Shown here piece by piece: positions 53,090 through 62,408 of a stretch of 64,000 nt of DNA; position 1 is the first letter of the stretch, and every line of letters starts with the position of its first letter. The stretch comes from UBA1351 sp965140555 (GTDB taxonomy: Bacteria; Bacillota; Clostridia; Lachnospirales; Vallitaleaceae). Both the position numbers and the translations under genes were made by a program. The notes below the pieces were generated by a model. It saw only the letters and a list, made by a program, of their open reading frames with translations, did no database searches and was not told the origin of the DNA. Where the stretch lies: positions 3,286,001 through 3,350,000 of the forward strand of contig OZ223259.1 of the NCBI GenBank assembly GCA_965140555.1, written 5' to 3'.

Positions 53090-53127
53090 AAAAAGATGTA
53101 TCAACTAAAGTTGATACATCTTTTTTT
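53090..53127 (+). terminator. Terminator of the feo genes
   Basis: AAAGATGTATCAACT and AGTTGATACATCTTT, a 15-pair perfect stem with a two-base loop and T-run. Confidence 0.93.
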
Positions 53128-53146
53128 GTGGTTTATCGTTAAATAC

Positions 53147-53174
53147 TTGACTTTTATTGGAGCAATGCTATAAT
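53147..53174 (+). promoter_or_regulatory. Promoter of the flavodoxin gene
   Basis: TTGACT, 16-base spacer, TATAAT; the Fur box lies 11 bases downstream. Confidence 0.7.
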
Positions 53175-53184
53175 AGTATGGTAA

Positions 53185-53205
53185 TGAAAATGATTATCAA
53201 TATCA
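53185..53205 (+). promoter_or_regulatory. Fur box upstream of flavodoxin
   Basis: From TGAAAATGATTATC to AATATCA, a near-consensus 21-base Fur site. It should restrict flavodoxin to iron shortage. Confidence 0.85.
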
Positions 53206-53235
53206 AGTTGTAAACGTTTAGAAAGTGAGGTTATT

Positions 53236-53664
53236 ATGAGTCAAGCAGTCATTATATATTGGAGTGGAACCGGAAATACAGAGAGTATGGCAGAGGCAAT
53301 GTTAGAAAGTGCCAAAAATGTAGGTACTGAAGTTGAGTTGTTGGAGGTCAGTGATGCATCTGTGGACCATGTTAAAAACGCAGAATATGTTGCATTAGGC
53401 TGTCCCTCAATGGGAGATGAGGTCTTGGAAGAGGATGATATGGAACCTTTTGTAGCATCGCTAGAAGGCCTTGTAGCAGGCAAGAAATTATTACTCTTTG
53501 GTTCTTATGGATGGGGCGACGGACAATGGATGCGTGATTGGGAAGAACGTATGAAGGGATACGGTGCCACCTTAGTGGATGAGGGTCTTATTGTTAATGA
53601 AGAACCGGATGCTGATGGACTTGCATTGTGCAAAGAAAAAGCGGCGTTATGGCTATCTAAATAA
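53236..53664 (+). CDS. Flavodoxin, iron-regulated
   Basis: A 142-residue short-chain flavodoxin. The FMN phosphate loop is YWSGTGNTESMAEA (9-22). The second FMN loop GCPSMGDEVLEEDD (near residue 56) and the third GSYGWGDGQWM (near 95) are typical. It replaces ferredoxin as low-potential electron carrier when iron is scarce, which fits its Fur box and place next to feo genes. Start ATG after AAGTGAGG. Confidence 0.93.
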   Translation: MSQAVIIYWSGTGNTESMAEAMLESAKNVGTEVELLEVSDASVDHVKNAEYVALGCPSMGDEVLEEDDMEPFVASLEGLVAGKKLLLFGSYGWGDGQWMRDWEERMKGYGATLVDEGLIVNEEPDADGLALCKEKAALWLSK

Positions 53665-53678
53665 ATAGGAGAAGAAAC

Positions 53679-53723
53679 AAAAAGACTGTTGCACAAACTT
53701 GAGTTTGCACAACAGTCTTTTTT
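53679..53723. terminator. Terminator between flavodoxin and argS
   Basis: AAAAAGACTGTTG and CAACAGTCTTTTT form a long stem (inner part CAAACTT/GAGTTTG). The T-run is strong on both strands, so it can serve both convergent genes. Confidence 0.88.
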
Positions 53724-53737
53724 GATTGTATCATGTC

Positions 53738-55519
53738 TTACATACGTTCAGGAACAAGAATACCTAGCAGAGATAGACCTTGTGTGAGCACATCATGGGT
53801 GAGGGTTAATAAACGTAACCATGACGCTTGTCGAGCTGTATCGACTTCACTAAGAATATGATGTGTATGATAGAAACTGCTGACAAGGGTTGCCAAGTCA
53901 TACACATATTCTGCCAATATATTGGGTGAGCGGTCACGAGCAGATAGTGTGATTGTATGATCAAACTGATCCAGTTTCAGCATCAATGCACGTTCTACAT
54001 CGCTAGCAGGTGCCATAAAGCGTTGAGATGTGTCAACATCGGCGCCAATACGGCGTATAATATTCTTAATACGAACAGTCGAGTATAATATATAAGGTCC
54101 TGTCTTACCTTCAAAGGAAGAGAATTTATCCAGGTCAAAGACATAGTCTTTCATACGATAGTTGGATAAGTCTGCATATTTAAGGGTAGCAAGTCCGATC
54201 ATTGAAGCTGTCTCTTTAACAACCTCTAAATCCACAGATTCTTCTTTCGATTGAGCATTTTTTATAATCTTATCTTCAGCGTTCTTCTCAACCATATTGA
54301 TAAGTTCAGCTAGTTGAAGCGTTCCGCCGTCACGGGTTTTGAATGGTTTACCGTCTTTACCGTTCATTGTGCCGAATCCGATATGTTCTAATGTAACGGC
54401 TGGATTGACAAGGTCATTGGCGTAGGCACAACGGAATACTTGTAGAAAATGATTGGCTTGACGAGAATCGACGACATATAATATATGATCCGGATTTATA
54501 TCTTGTACACGTTGATAAATGGTAGCCAAATCAGTTGTTCCATAGATAACAGAACCGTCAGATTTAACAAGAATAAGAGGAGGAATTTCTTTCTTATCCT
54601 CTTCTTTGGTGACATCAACAACGAGTGCACCATCACTTTCATAGAGTGTGCCTTTATCTTTGAGAACATCCAAAGTGGGTTCTATAAAAGGATGTGCGGT
54701 ACTTTCGCCATACCACAAATCAAAATCGACATTCAGACGACGATAGTTTTCCTTAATTGCAACGAGAGATACATTGACAATATGCTTCCACAAAGCCATA
54801 TAACCGGGATGACCATGTTGTAAATCATAGGTTGCTTTTTTGGCACCTTCATAAACGACTTCATCGGTTTTACTCTCCTTGCTGACACGAGGATAGATTT
54901 CTTCTAAATCATCAAGGGTAAAAGGTGCTTCTTCAGGATACGGACCGTTGTAGTTATCGTCAAAATAAATTAAGTCCGGTTGACTACGGCGGATATCGTA
55001 AATAATCATTCCCATTTGAAGACCCCAATCACCTAGGTGAATGTCACCAACGACGTCATGACCGATATAGCGAAGAATTCGTTTGATAGACTCTCCGATA
55101 ATGGCTGTTCTAAGATGACCGACATGGAGGGGCTTGGCAATATTTGGTCCACCATAATCAATGACAAAACATTCAGGTGTTTCGGCTTGGGTAACACCAT
55201 AGTGCGGATCTGCTATAAGATTATCCATATGACTAGCAAGTGCACTATCTTTAATGTTGATATTAATAAAACCGGGTTTTACAGTAATAGCTTCTTCTAT
55301 TATTTTAGAAGCTTCGGGAATGCTTTGTAGTGCTTCGATAACGGCATCGCTAATTATAAACGGTGCTTTTTTGTATTCTTTAGCAGCGGGCATTGCTCCA
55401 TTGCATTGGAACTGACAGAGGTCAGGTCGAGCAGAGACAACGACTTCACCATATTTAGAATCAAAACCGGCTTGCTGAAATGCCTGCTGTAATAAGGCGG
55501 TAAGTTGTGAGGTTAACAT
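53738..55519 (-). CDS. argS: Arginyl-tRNA synthetase
   Basis: A 593-residue class I synthetase that charges tRNA-Arg. The start is the ATG at 55519 (AAAGGAGT upstream); the extension to 55585 lacks a site. The N-terminal Add-1 domain is short and typical. The HIGH motif is NIAKPLHVGHLRTAIIGESI (near residue 128). No canonical KMSKS, as usual in ArgRS; the loop is near FKTRDGGTLQLAELI. The C-terminal anticodon-binding domain ends in LGILVPERM. Confidence 0.97.
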   Translation of the reverse strand: MLTSQLTALLQQAFQQAGFDSKYGEVVVSARPDLCQFQCNGAMPAAKEYKKAPFIISDAVIEALQSIPEASKIIEEAITVKPGFININIKDSALASHMDNLIADPHYGVTQAETPECFVIDYGGPNIAKPLHVGHLRTAIIGESIKRILRYIGHDVVGDIHLGDWGLQMGMIIYDIRRSQPDLIYFDDNYNGPYPEEAPFTLDDLEEIYPRVSKESKTDEVVYEGAKKATYDLQHGHPGYMALWKHIVNVSLVAIKENYRRLNVDFDLWYGESTAHPFIEPTLDVLKDKGTLYESDGALVVDVTKEEDKKEIPPLILVKSDGSVIYGTTDLATIYQRVQDINPDHILYVVDSRQANHFLQVFRCAYANDLVNPAVTLEHIGFGTMNGKDGKPFKTRDGGTLQLAELINMVEKNAEDKIIKNAQSKEESVDLEVVKETASMIGLATLKYADLSNYRMKDYVFDLDKFSSFEGKTGPYILYSTVRIKNIIRRIGADVDTSQRFMAPASDVERALMLKLDQFDHTITLSARDRSPNILAEYVYDLATLVSSFYHTHHILSEVDTARQASWLRLLTLTHDVLTQGLSLLGILVPERM

Positions 55520-55593
55520 GAAATCGACTCCTTTAATATAAGTATTCGTTCGTAGTGGATTGATAAGAAGAATCAATCGGCACATTATCCTTC

Positions 55594-55622
55594 ATTATAA
55601 TATAAAAATGGCTAGATTACAA
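55594..55622 (-). promoter_or_regulatory. Promoter of argS
   Basis: On the minus strand: TTGTAA, 17-base spacer, perfect TATAAT. No T-box is seen in the ~70-base leader. Confidence 0.6.
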
Positions 55623-55701
55623 TTAGAAGCAAGTGCCTTTTTACCTCAATAAATAGAAAATCGTGGTATATCCAAAAAATCAAGTAAACGTTCATATTAA
55701 A

Positions 55702-55730
55702 TTGAAATTGTAAGGGATATCATATATAAT
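55702..55730 (+). promoter_or_regulatory. Promoter of the CheY-kinase pair
   Basis: TTGAAA, 17-base spacer, perfect TATAAT, 44 bases before the CheY-like start codon. Confidence 0.65.
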
Positions 55731-55774
55731 AAGAATGAGTGTGGATTCCAAATACAGCAAAGGATGTGAGTATC

Positions 55775-56152
55775 ATGGAAGATTTTCGGATCAGAATTCT
55801 AGTTGTTGATGATTCACTATTGATGAGGAATAAATTAATAAAGGTACTAGAAAGTTTAGGTTACAATGTTGTAGGAACAGCCAATGACGGTCAAGAGGCT
55901 GTCAAGAAATTTGAGTCTATTTTGCCGGATATTGTGACAATGGATATTTCCATGCCTAATATGAACGGGTTAGATGCCGTCGATAAAATCATAGAAAATT
56001 ACCCAAGCGCTAAAATTGTAATGATATCCGCTATTAACCAAAAATCCCTTGTATTAGAAGCGATAGAAAAAGGGGCCAAGCATTTTATTGTTAAACCCTT
56101 TTCTTCTAATAAAATTAAGACAGTTATCGAACAAGTGATGTGGGAGATGTGA
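55775..56152 (+). CDS. CheY-like single-domain response regulator
   Basis: A 125-residue receiver with no output domain. Acidic pocket in ILVVDDSLLMRNK, phospho-acceptor Asp in DIVTMDISMPNMNGLD, Ser in MISAINQ and Lys in FIVKPFSS. Start ATG at 55775 after AGGATGTG; the longer frame to 55739 is not supported. It lies one base before the start of the large kinase gene, so the two are made together. It most likely takes phosphate from that kinase and acts through protein binding; the target is unknown. Confidence 0.92.
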   Translation: MEDFRIRILVVDDSLLMRNKLIKVLESLGYNVVGTANDGQEAVKKFESILPDIVTMDISMPNMNGLDAVDKIIENYPSAKIVMISAINQKSLVLEAIEKGAKHFIVKPFSSNKIKTVIEQVMWEM

Positions 56153-56153
56153 T

Positions 56154-59100
56154 ATGAGAAAGATCCCAATCCGCATTTTTGTAAGCTTGTTAACGTTGTT
56201 TATACTTATACTGTTAATACTTGAAATTTATATTAGTCGGGGTATGTATGCCGATAATACTATCCATACAATAGACCCTCATAATGTAATCGGTGAATCT
56301 GGTGACTCGCTCTATATTCATGATAAAGAGGAAACTATGACTTATAGAGAGAGCTATTCTGTGACGATTAGAGGGGATCAGTTGTTAACAGAAGAAGATG
56401 TTATCTATATGATACTTTATCAAGACCGTAGCCAAGAAACGCGAGTATCTTTCAATGGTGATGTTATTACAGATTATAGTCGCGCGGTTAATTTGCAGAC
56501 ATCCAGTTTTAACTACATTCTAGTTGTGCCTATATCCGTCAATGATATCGAGATAATGAATGGTTTACAATTTGAAATTGGTGGGAAGGTAAAGGATGGT
56601 TTCTTTGAGGACATTTTATTTGTCAAAGGGCATACAATAAAGCGGTTAGAGTGGATACTTGGATTAGAGTATTTAGTACGGGGATTTATTTTCTATGCAT
56701 CAGTGATTCTATCATTTGGTTTTATTCTATTTAGTTTAACGGTAGTAAAGTATGAAGATCATGTGCAATCAAAAGTTTATCAACATATAGCCCTTAGTGT
56801 TTTGGCATTTACAGTATATTCATTAAGTCTTATTGTGACATTTAATATTGATTGGCCCGTAGAGCGTATTAGTTTTCTTCGTACGTTATTTTTTACCTTG
56901 TCATTAGTATTCTTCCTTAGGGCTTTTTACATTCAGACAAATGAGAAGAAAATTAAATTTATAAATGGCAGTATTTTGGGGCTTCTCTTTCTATATGTTT
57001 GTCTAGGGTTTGTTCATATGTTGCATCCTTGGGTGATAGAAGGAATTAAGTTTATAATGGCGCTGATGACATTAATAGGCGGCATTATTTATTGTCGAAT
57101 AGATAAAGAGAGGCGAGTAAAGGCGATTGAAGGGCTTATTATGAGCTATATCTCAGTTGTTCTTATCGGCCGATTGATGGGTCTAATCAATCAACTATAT
57201 TATATCCTGCCTCTAAATATAGAAGATGATTTTGATATTATTATACCTCTTGCTGTAGCCCTTGTTATGATAGAAGCATTAGTCCTGTCAGAGCTACTTA
57301 TTATTCAGACAAAATCCAGTCAGGAAAGAGAAAAACTACAATCTCTTAATACAAATATTTATGAATATGTTTCGGAAGGGGTTTTTTCAATTAACAGCGA
57401 GTTGGTTGTTAATGATACCTATACACGTGTGTGTCAACAAATATTTGAACAAGATATATCGGGGCAACCTATTGCAACGTTGATTAATGATAAAGAAACG
57501 CCACCGGAGCTTATAGAACGTCTCTTTTCAGAACTTTTTTCGGAAAAAATTCCTTGGCAGGCAGGGATGTTGCTTTTGCCGGAGCAGTTAGTGATTGATG
57601 AGCGATATTTTGCCGTATCTTACCAGAGAATAGTCGAAGGGGATCGTATTCGAGAGATTATTATCAAGTTGTCAGAAGTTACTCAGACTATTGAGTTGCA
57701 AAGTCAAATCACCTTTGAGAGGGACAAATTGGCGCTTTCTATTACAAGTGTAATGAATCGAGAAGAATTATTGCCTTTGGTCAATGAGTTTATGGAATTT
57801 ATGAGAGATTCACAATTACAAGCATTGAGTCACGAAGAACTCATGAATGTCATTCATACCTATAAAGGGAATTTTGGAGTGTTCAATTTCATACATATAG
57901 TGAAAGCGCTACATGATTTCGAGTCAGAACTTATTAATGGAATATCCGTGAATGAGCTTTCTACGGCTCCTATTCTGGATGAGTTGTATAAAGATTTGGA
58001 GATAATAACAGAAGTAACAGGAAGTTCGTTTTTTGAGGATACGTTATACCTTAAGGCAAATGTTAATAACTTGGAAGCTGTCTATAGTGAAGTTAAAAAG
58101 TATTTCTATGATACGGAGGCTTCGTTAATTATTTTTATTATCAAAAAAATATTTAACCGTTCATTACGTGATATTCTATTATTCTATGCCAGAGAAGCTC
58201 GACGTAAAGCAATGGATATGGGTAAGGAGATAAAAACGATTGATGTTATAGGCGATGAAGTTTTTATTGATTATAACTACTACAAGTATGCATTGCGTTC
58301 ATTGGTTCATATATTTAACAATTGTATTGATCATGGAATTGAAGAGGAGGAGGACCGACTTATCTTAGGAAAACCTAAGGCCGGAGAAATCATGTGCAGA
58401 GTGAGTGATTACGGTAATTTTTTTGAAATTTTAATAAAAGATGATGGTCGAGGGATTGATATTCGAAAGTTAGTGAATCGATTGGTGGACAAAGAAATTT
58501 TAACAGAAGAAGCGTGTCAGATGATGACAGAAGAGGAATTGATTGATTACGTATTTGAAGGTGATGTGTCTACCTTAGAAGAAGCATCAATTATGAGTGG
58601 GCGTGGCGTCGGACTGGCTTCGGTTAGGACAGAAGTTGAGAAGGTGGGTGGAGAAATTCGTATAAACTCATTTATGGATTTTGGAACTGAGATTAAGATT
58701 CTATTGCCAAAAGAAAATGAAACGTTAATTAGTTATTTTTCATTGCCATTACTTATGGATCTTTATATAGAAGCTTTTAAGATATATATTAAGTCAAATG
58801 ACATTTTTGAGCTACCACTTAATGTCGGTGGCAATGAAAAAATTATCGATCTTCTGGAGTATAATGTAAAGATACGATTTGAAGGACCTGAAAGTGGATA
58901 TTTTTTTATGTCATGTAATGATGAAGTTTTGTGGAAACTTGCATGTTATTTGACAGAGAACCAAGAACTTCAAGAAGAGGAATATAGGGAAGTAGCATGG
59001 GAAGTTATTAAGGAAACCTGTAATATTGTGGCAGGTAACTCCACATCTATTTTTGATTTGAGTCAAAAATATATAGATCTTCTTAGTCCGGATGAAATAC

Positions 59101-59192
59101 AAAAAGAGTTGTTTGATACAGCGAGTTTAGCCTATAAGTGGTATATGAGTTACGATGAATATAATGTTATTCTAGGATTAATTTTAGATTAG
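56154..59192 (+). CDS. Membrane CheA-like kinase: 7TMR, PAS-like, Hpt, HATPase and CheX-like domain
   Basis: A 1012-residue protein. After a first membrane helix (~7-28) comes an outside domain (to ~160). Then follow about seven helices (~165-400) like the 7TMR-DISM sensor, a PAS-like part (~400-510; NIYEYVSEGVFSINSELVV), and an Hpt-like part with His568 in VIHTYKGNFGVFNF. A CheA-type ATPase has HIFNNCIDHGIEEEED (719-734), DDGRGID (763-769) and SGRGVGLAS. No CheW-like domain is seen. The last ~160 residues resemble CheX/CheC phosphatases, with Glu954-x-x-Asn957 in KETCNIVAGNS. One gene thus seems to hold kinase and phosphatase for the adjacent CheY-like regulator. Domain limits are estimates. 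Confidence 0.85.
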   Translation: MRKIPIRIFVSLLTLFILILLILEIYISRGMYADNTIHTIDPHNVIGESGDSLYIHDKEETMTYRESYSVTIRGDQLLTEEDVIYMILYQDRSQETRVSFNGDVITDYSRAVNLQTSSFNYILVVPISVNDIEIMNGLQFEIGGKVKDGFFEDILFVKGHTIKRLEWILGLEYLVRGFIFYASVILSFGFILFSLTVVKYEDHVQSKVYQHIALSVLAFTVYSLSLIVTFNIDWPVERISFLRTLFFTLSLVFFLRAFYIQTNEKKIKFINGSILGLLFLYVCLGFVHMLHPWVIEGIKFIMALMTLIGGIIYCRIDKERRVKAIEGLIMSYISVVLIGRLMGLINQLYYILPLNIEDDFDIIIPLAVALVMIEALVLSELLIIQTKSSQEREKLQSLNTNIYEYVSEGVFSINSELVVNDTYTRVCQQIFEQDISGQPIATLINDKETPPELIERLFSELFSEKIPWQAGMLLLPEQLVIDERYFAVSYQRIVEGDRIREIIIKLSEVTQTIELQSQITFERDKLALSITSVMNREELLPLVNEFMEFMRDSQLQALSHEELMNVIHTYKGNFGVFNFIHIVKALHDFESELINGISVNELSTAPILDELYKDLEIITEVTGSSFFEDTLYLKANVNNLEAVYSEVKKYFYDTEASLIIFIIKKIFNRSLRDILLFYAREARRKAMDMGKEIKTIDVIGDEVFIDYNYYKYALRSLVHIFNNCIDHGIEEEEDRLILGKPKAGEIMCRVSDYGNFFEILIKDDGRGIDIRKLVNRLVDKEILTEEACQMMTEEELIDYVFEGDVSTLEEASIMSGRGVGLASVRTEVEKVGGEIRINSFMDFGTEIKILLPKENETLISYFSLPLLMDLYIEAFKIYIKSNDIFELPLNVGGNEKIIDLLEYNVKIRFEGPESGYFFMSCNDEVLWKLACYLTENQELQEEEYREVAWEVIKETCNIVAGNSTSIFDLSQKYIDLLSPDEIQKELFDTASLAYKWYMSYDEYNVILGLILD

Positions 59193-59253
59193 ACACAGTA
59201 GGGACAAAATGGTTAACAGTATTGAGCAGAAGGATGTAGTTGAGTATAGTATA

Positions 59254-59292
59254 GATAAAGGGCAGATACATTTCTAGTATCTGCCCTTTATG
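59254..59292. terminator. Hairpin between the kinase and PBP genes
   Basis: ATAAAGGGCAGATAC and GTATCTGCCCTTTAT form a perfect 15-pair stem. The T-tract is weak on both sides, so termination strength is uncertain. Confidence 0.65.
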
Positions 59293-59331
59293 TCTATTCT
59301 GTTGAAACGAGAGAGTTCGTATCGTGGTTAA

Positions 59332-62088
59332 TTAGTTGTTTGAATTAGGAGCTTCAGGTACACCATCAGGATCAGTACTTCCGGTTTCGGATGGTGTCGT
59401 AGGTGTAGTAGGAGCTTCATTATTACTGTTGCCGTTGTTACTATTGTTTGGAACAGGTGTTTCATTACCAGCATTACCACTATCTACATTTCCATTATCA
59501 GCATCTGTTTGATCGGTACCATCGGGAGTACTTGGAGTGACACTGTTAGGTCCGTGGATATTACAGTATTCGCCAATCATTGAATACGGAAGTTCGTATT
59601 TATGATCAGGAATGGCGGCAAGAATGCTTGGGGTATAAGCAGGATCAGTTAAAGGTTCAGGGCGTTCAATAACAATACGTCGAACCACTGTATCAGGTGG
59701 ACAGTATTCGTTGGCGAACATTCCGGATTCTGTACATACAAGAACTTCTTTATGAACATCGCATTGTTCTGTGGGAACAGTTCCCGGTGCAAAGTATTCA
59801 TAGTATGCGGTGCTGCCACGTGGGTCATCAGTGCATAGACCGGGAACGGCTAATTTACCTGATTCGGAGCAGACGAGAGCTCGCGTTATCCCTTCAGGGA
59901 CTTCGAATTCTTTACGCGGTAAGTCTTCGTGTATGGCTTCCATTACATCGCGCCATATATATTTGTGGTAACTACGTACATAACGCATTTTTTGAGGTTT
60001 ATCGTATCCCATCCATATTGCGGCTGCATAGTATGGCGTATATCCGGCAAACCATAAATCTTTTGTAGACGTAGTTGTACCTGTTTTACCGGCAACAGGC
60101 ATGCTGACATTTTTGAAATTAGCAGCCCAACCGGTACCGCCGCTTCCGCTAACAACATCCACCATAGCATCGGTAAGTAAGAAAGAGGTATACTCGTTAA
60201 TGACTTGGTGATGTGCTGATTCTTTTGTCATAAGTACATTGCCGTCGTGATCCAAAATCTTTGTATAGAATATAGGCTCTTGGTATTCCCCACCATTGGC
60301 AACCGCGCCATAAGCAGCCGTTAGCTCTAAGGGGGTAACACCGTCGGTTAATCCACCAAGTGGTAGGGATAATGTCTTATCTGTATAGGATTGGCCATTA
60401 CGAACATCATTTTCAACCAAAGTCGTAAAACCAAAGTTGAGCAAATAGTCATAGGCTAAATCAACCCCAATATCAGCAACGGTACGTACAGCTAAAATAT
60501 TCATAGAACGAATGATTCCTCGACGTGCAGTAGATAACCCTTCATAACCGCTATACCAGTTTTTTGGACTGTAAGTTTTTCCGTTCGGTAATTTGGTAAA
60601 GAATGGAACGTCATCAATGACTGTAGCTAGTGTATAGCCTCTAGCATCAAGAGCAGGGGCATAAGCTGCTAATATTTTGAAAGTGGAACCCGGTTGACGT
60701 TTGGCTTGTGTGGCACGGTTAAAGGTTTGGTTACCACGTTTTTGACCACGTCCACCAGCCATTGCTTTTATATAGCCGTTATGATAGTCCATAACAACCA
60801 TGGCAGCCTGTGGTTGAGGAATATATAGTGCGTTTTCTGTTGCTAAGTTGTTTGTAAAGTCAGATTCAGTTAAACCGTACTCATCTTTAACGGATTGGAT
60901 ATAAGCGTCAGCATCTTCACGAGAATCAAATTGATCCTCATGATAAAATGTATCGGTCAAATCATCTTTTTGGATGGAAAGACTGTACATTAGCTTCACC
61001 GCATAGTCTTCGTTTTTGGGAGGAAAGTTCTCCTCATTCATAAAGGCATCATCCATAATTTGTTGCATTCTTGCATCTTGTGTTATGTAGATGGATAATC
61101 CACCACGGTAAATGAGATTATAGGCTTGAGCATCTGTATACCCTTTTTGAATGGATAAATCTTTGGCTACTTGTGTAATCGTCTCGTCAACAAAATAAGA
61201 ATAGTCAGAGGATGCGTTGATTGTTTGATTGTTTACCTGAATTTCAGAGTAAACATCTTGATTATAGGCTACATCATACTCTGCTTGTGTAATTAAATTT
61301 TGTTCGAGTAATTTGTTAAGGACACGTTCGGCACGTGTACGATTGTCCTCGGGATGCGTTATTGGGTTAAAACGAGTAGGGTTGTTTGTAATGGAAGCAA
61401 GAACAGCTGCTTCAGCTAAGTTTATATCCCATACATCCTTATTGAAGTAAAGGTGAGAAGCTGTTTGAACACCGTTTGTTCCGGCACCTGTATTAACAGT
61501 ATTCATATATAATTCTAGAATACGATCTTTATCAAGATGCTTTTCTAATTGAACAGCTAGATACATTTCTTGAACTTTACGTTCAATAGTGACAGAATTA
61601 CCTAATACATTGTTCTTGATAATCTGTTGTGTAATTGTCGATGCACCTTCAGAGAAACTCATGGTCTGAAGGTTTTTCACGATGGCACGCATAAAACCTT
61701 CTAAGTCAATCCCGTTATGTTTACGAAAACGTTCGTCTTCAATAGCGATAAAAGAGTTGCTAAGGTACTCTGGTATTTGATCGTATTCAACATAGATACG
61801 GTTTGCATCTGCACCGTGCAACTGTTGTATTTCATTATCCTCCAAATCATAGATAATGGTTGTATAACCTTCGGGTTCAATCTGATTCAATAATTCATCA
61901 ATATCCGGAGCAGAATCTATTAAAGCATTCAGTGTACCGATACCACCCGCTACGCCAACGACGCCTAAGATGACAACTGTGAAAATAATCAACTTAAAGA
62001 CACTCGAGCTAACGAGATTTGTAATCTTCGACGTCTTGGAATTGATGCGTTGTATTTTTTTCTTTCGAGAATATTTACCAAAATTCAT
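59332..62088 (-). CDS. Class A penicillin-binding protein (PBP1A-like, bifunctional)
   Basis: A 918-residue membrane enzyme that builds and cross-links peptidoglycan. A short basic cytoplasmic part and one helix (~30-52) come first. The glycosyltransferase domain has the catalytic Glu117 in FIAIEDERFRKHNGID and the second motif GASTITQQIIKN. The transpeptidase has the SxxK box in KRQPGSTFK (near 467), the SxN region and KTGTT (near 667). The C-terminal ~75 residues are low complexity, rich in Asn, Thr, Pro and Gly, and are probably a flexible wall-side tail. The start ATG has AAGGAGG upstream. Confidence 0.96.
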   Translation of the reverse strand: MNFGKYSRKKKIQRINSKTSKITNLVSSSVFKLIIFTVVILGVVGVAGGIGTLNALIDSAPDIDELLNQIEPEGYTTIIYDLEDNEIQQLHGADANRIYVEYDQIPEYLSNSFIAIEDERFRKHNGIDLEGFMRAIVKNLQTMSFSEGASTITQQIIKNNVLGNSVTIERKVQEMYLAVQLEKHLDKDRILELYMNTVNTGAGTNGVQTASHLYFNKDVWDINLAEAAVLASITNNPTRFNPITHPEDNRTRAERVLNKLLEQNLITQAEYDVAYNQDVYSEIQVNNQTINASSDYSYFVDETITQVAKDLSIQKGYTDAQAYNLIYRGGLSIYITQDARMQQIMDDAFMNEENFPPKNEDYAVKLMYSLSIQKDDLTDTFYHEDQFDSREDADAYIQSVKDEYGLTESDFTNNLATENALYIPQPQAAMVVMDYHNGYIKAMAGGRGQKRGNQTFNRATQAKRQPGSTFKILAAYAPALDARGYTLATVIDDVPFFTKLPNGKTYSPKNWYSGYEGLSTARRGIIRSMNILAVRTVADIGVDLAYDYLLNFGFTTLVENDVRNGQSYTDKTLSLPLGGLTDGVTPLELTAAYGAVANGGEYQEPIFYTKILDHDGNVLMTKESAHHQVINEYTSFLLTDAMVDVVSGSGGTGWAANFKNVSMPVAGKTGTTTSTKDLWFAGYTPYYAAAIWMGYDKPQKMRYVRSYHKYIWRDVMEAIHEDLPRKEFEVPEGITRALVCSESGKLAVPGLCTDDPRGSTAYYEYFAPGTVPTEQCDVHKEVLVCTESGMFANEYCPPDTVVRRIVIERPEPLTDPAYTPSILAAIPDHKYELPYSMIGEYCNIHGPNSVTPSTPDGTDQTDADNGNVDSGNAGNETPVPNNSNNGNSNNEAPTTPTTPSETGSTDPDGVPEAPNSNN

Positions 62089-62408
62089 GAAGAATCCTCC
62101 TTTTTAATCTTCATCATTATACCAAACATTCCAGAAAGGGGAAAGCATTAAGTGTTCTTGTAAGAAAAAATTAATAGTTTTGTCATGGTTTCTGACGAAA
62201 AAGCTTCCTATATAATGTCATATTAATTATACGGAGGACGTAAGCTGATTATTATTTGCTAATGTTCAAATACATTTTTTTTTGATATACTGTTATACAT
62301 GAAAGCTTTGCTTGATTTCAAGGGCGATTTTAGATATAATGAAATAGTGTTATTAAATAGAACTACTATTGTGAAACGTAAGAAGGTCAAAAGATGACGA
62401 GGTGAATA
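62089..62408. other. Intergenic region between divergent PBP and dapF genes
   Basis: A 320-base gap with no credible gene. On the minus strand TATAAT lies about 25 bases from the PBP start; its -35 is weak. On the + strand a second TATAAT lies near 62212, and the likely dapF promoter is at 62312-62340. I see no riboswitch or terminator. Confidence 0.5.
62312..62340 (+). promoter_or_regulatory. Promoter of dapF
   Basis: TTGATT, 17-base spacer, perfect TATAAT, 68 bases before the start codon. Confidence 0.6.

Noticed and set aside
55523..55593. T-box leader in front of argS
   Set aside because: The leader between the -10 box and the start codon is only ~70 bases, with no T-box core or terminator.
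59209..59277. 22-codon open frame after the large kinase gene
   Set aside because: Very short, weak ribosome site, and it overlaps the hairpin that ends the operon.
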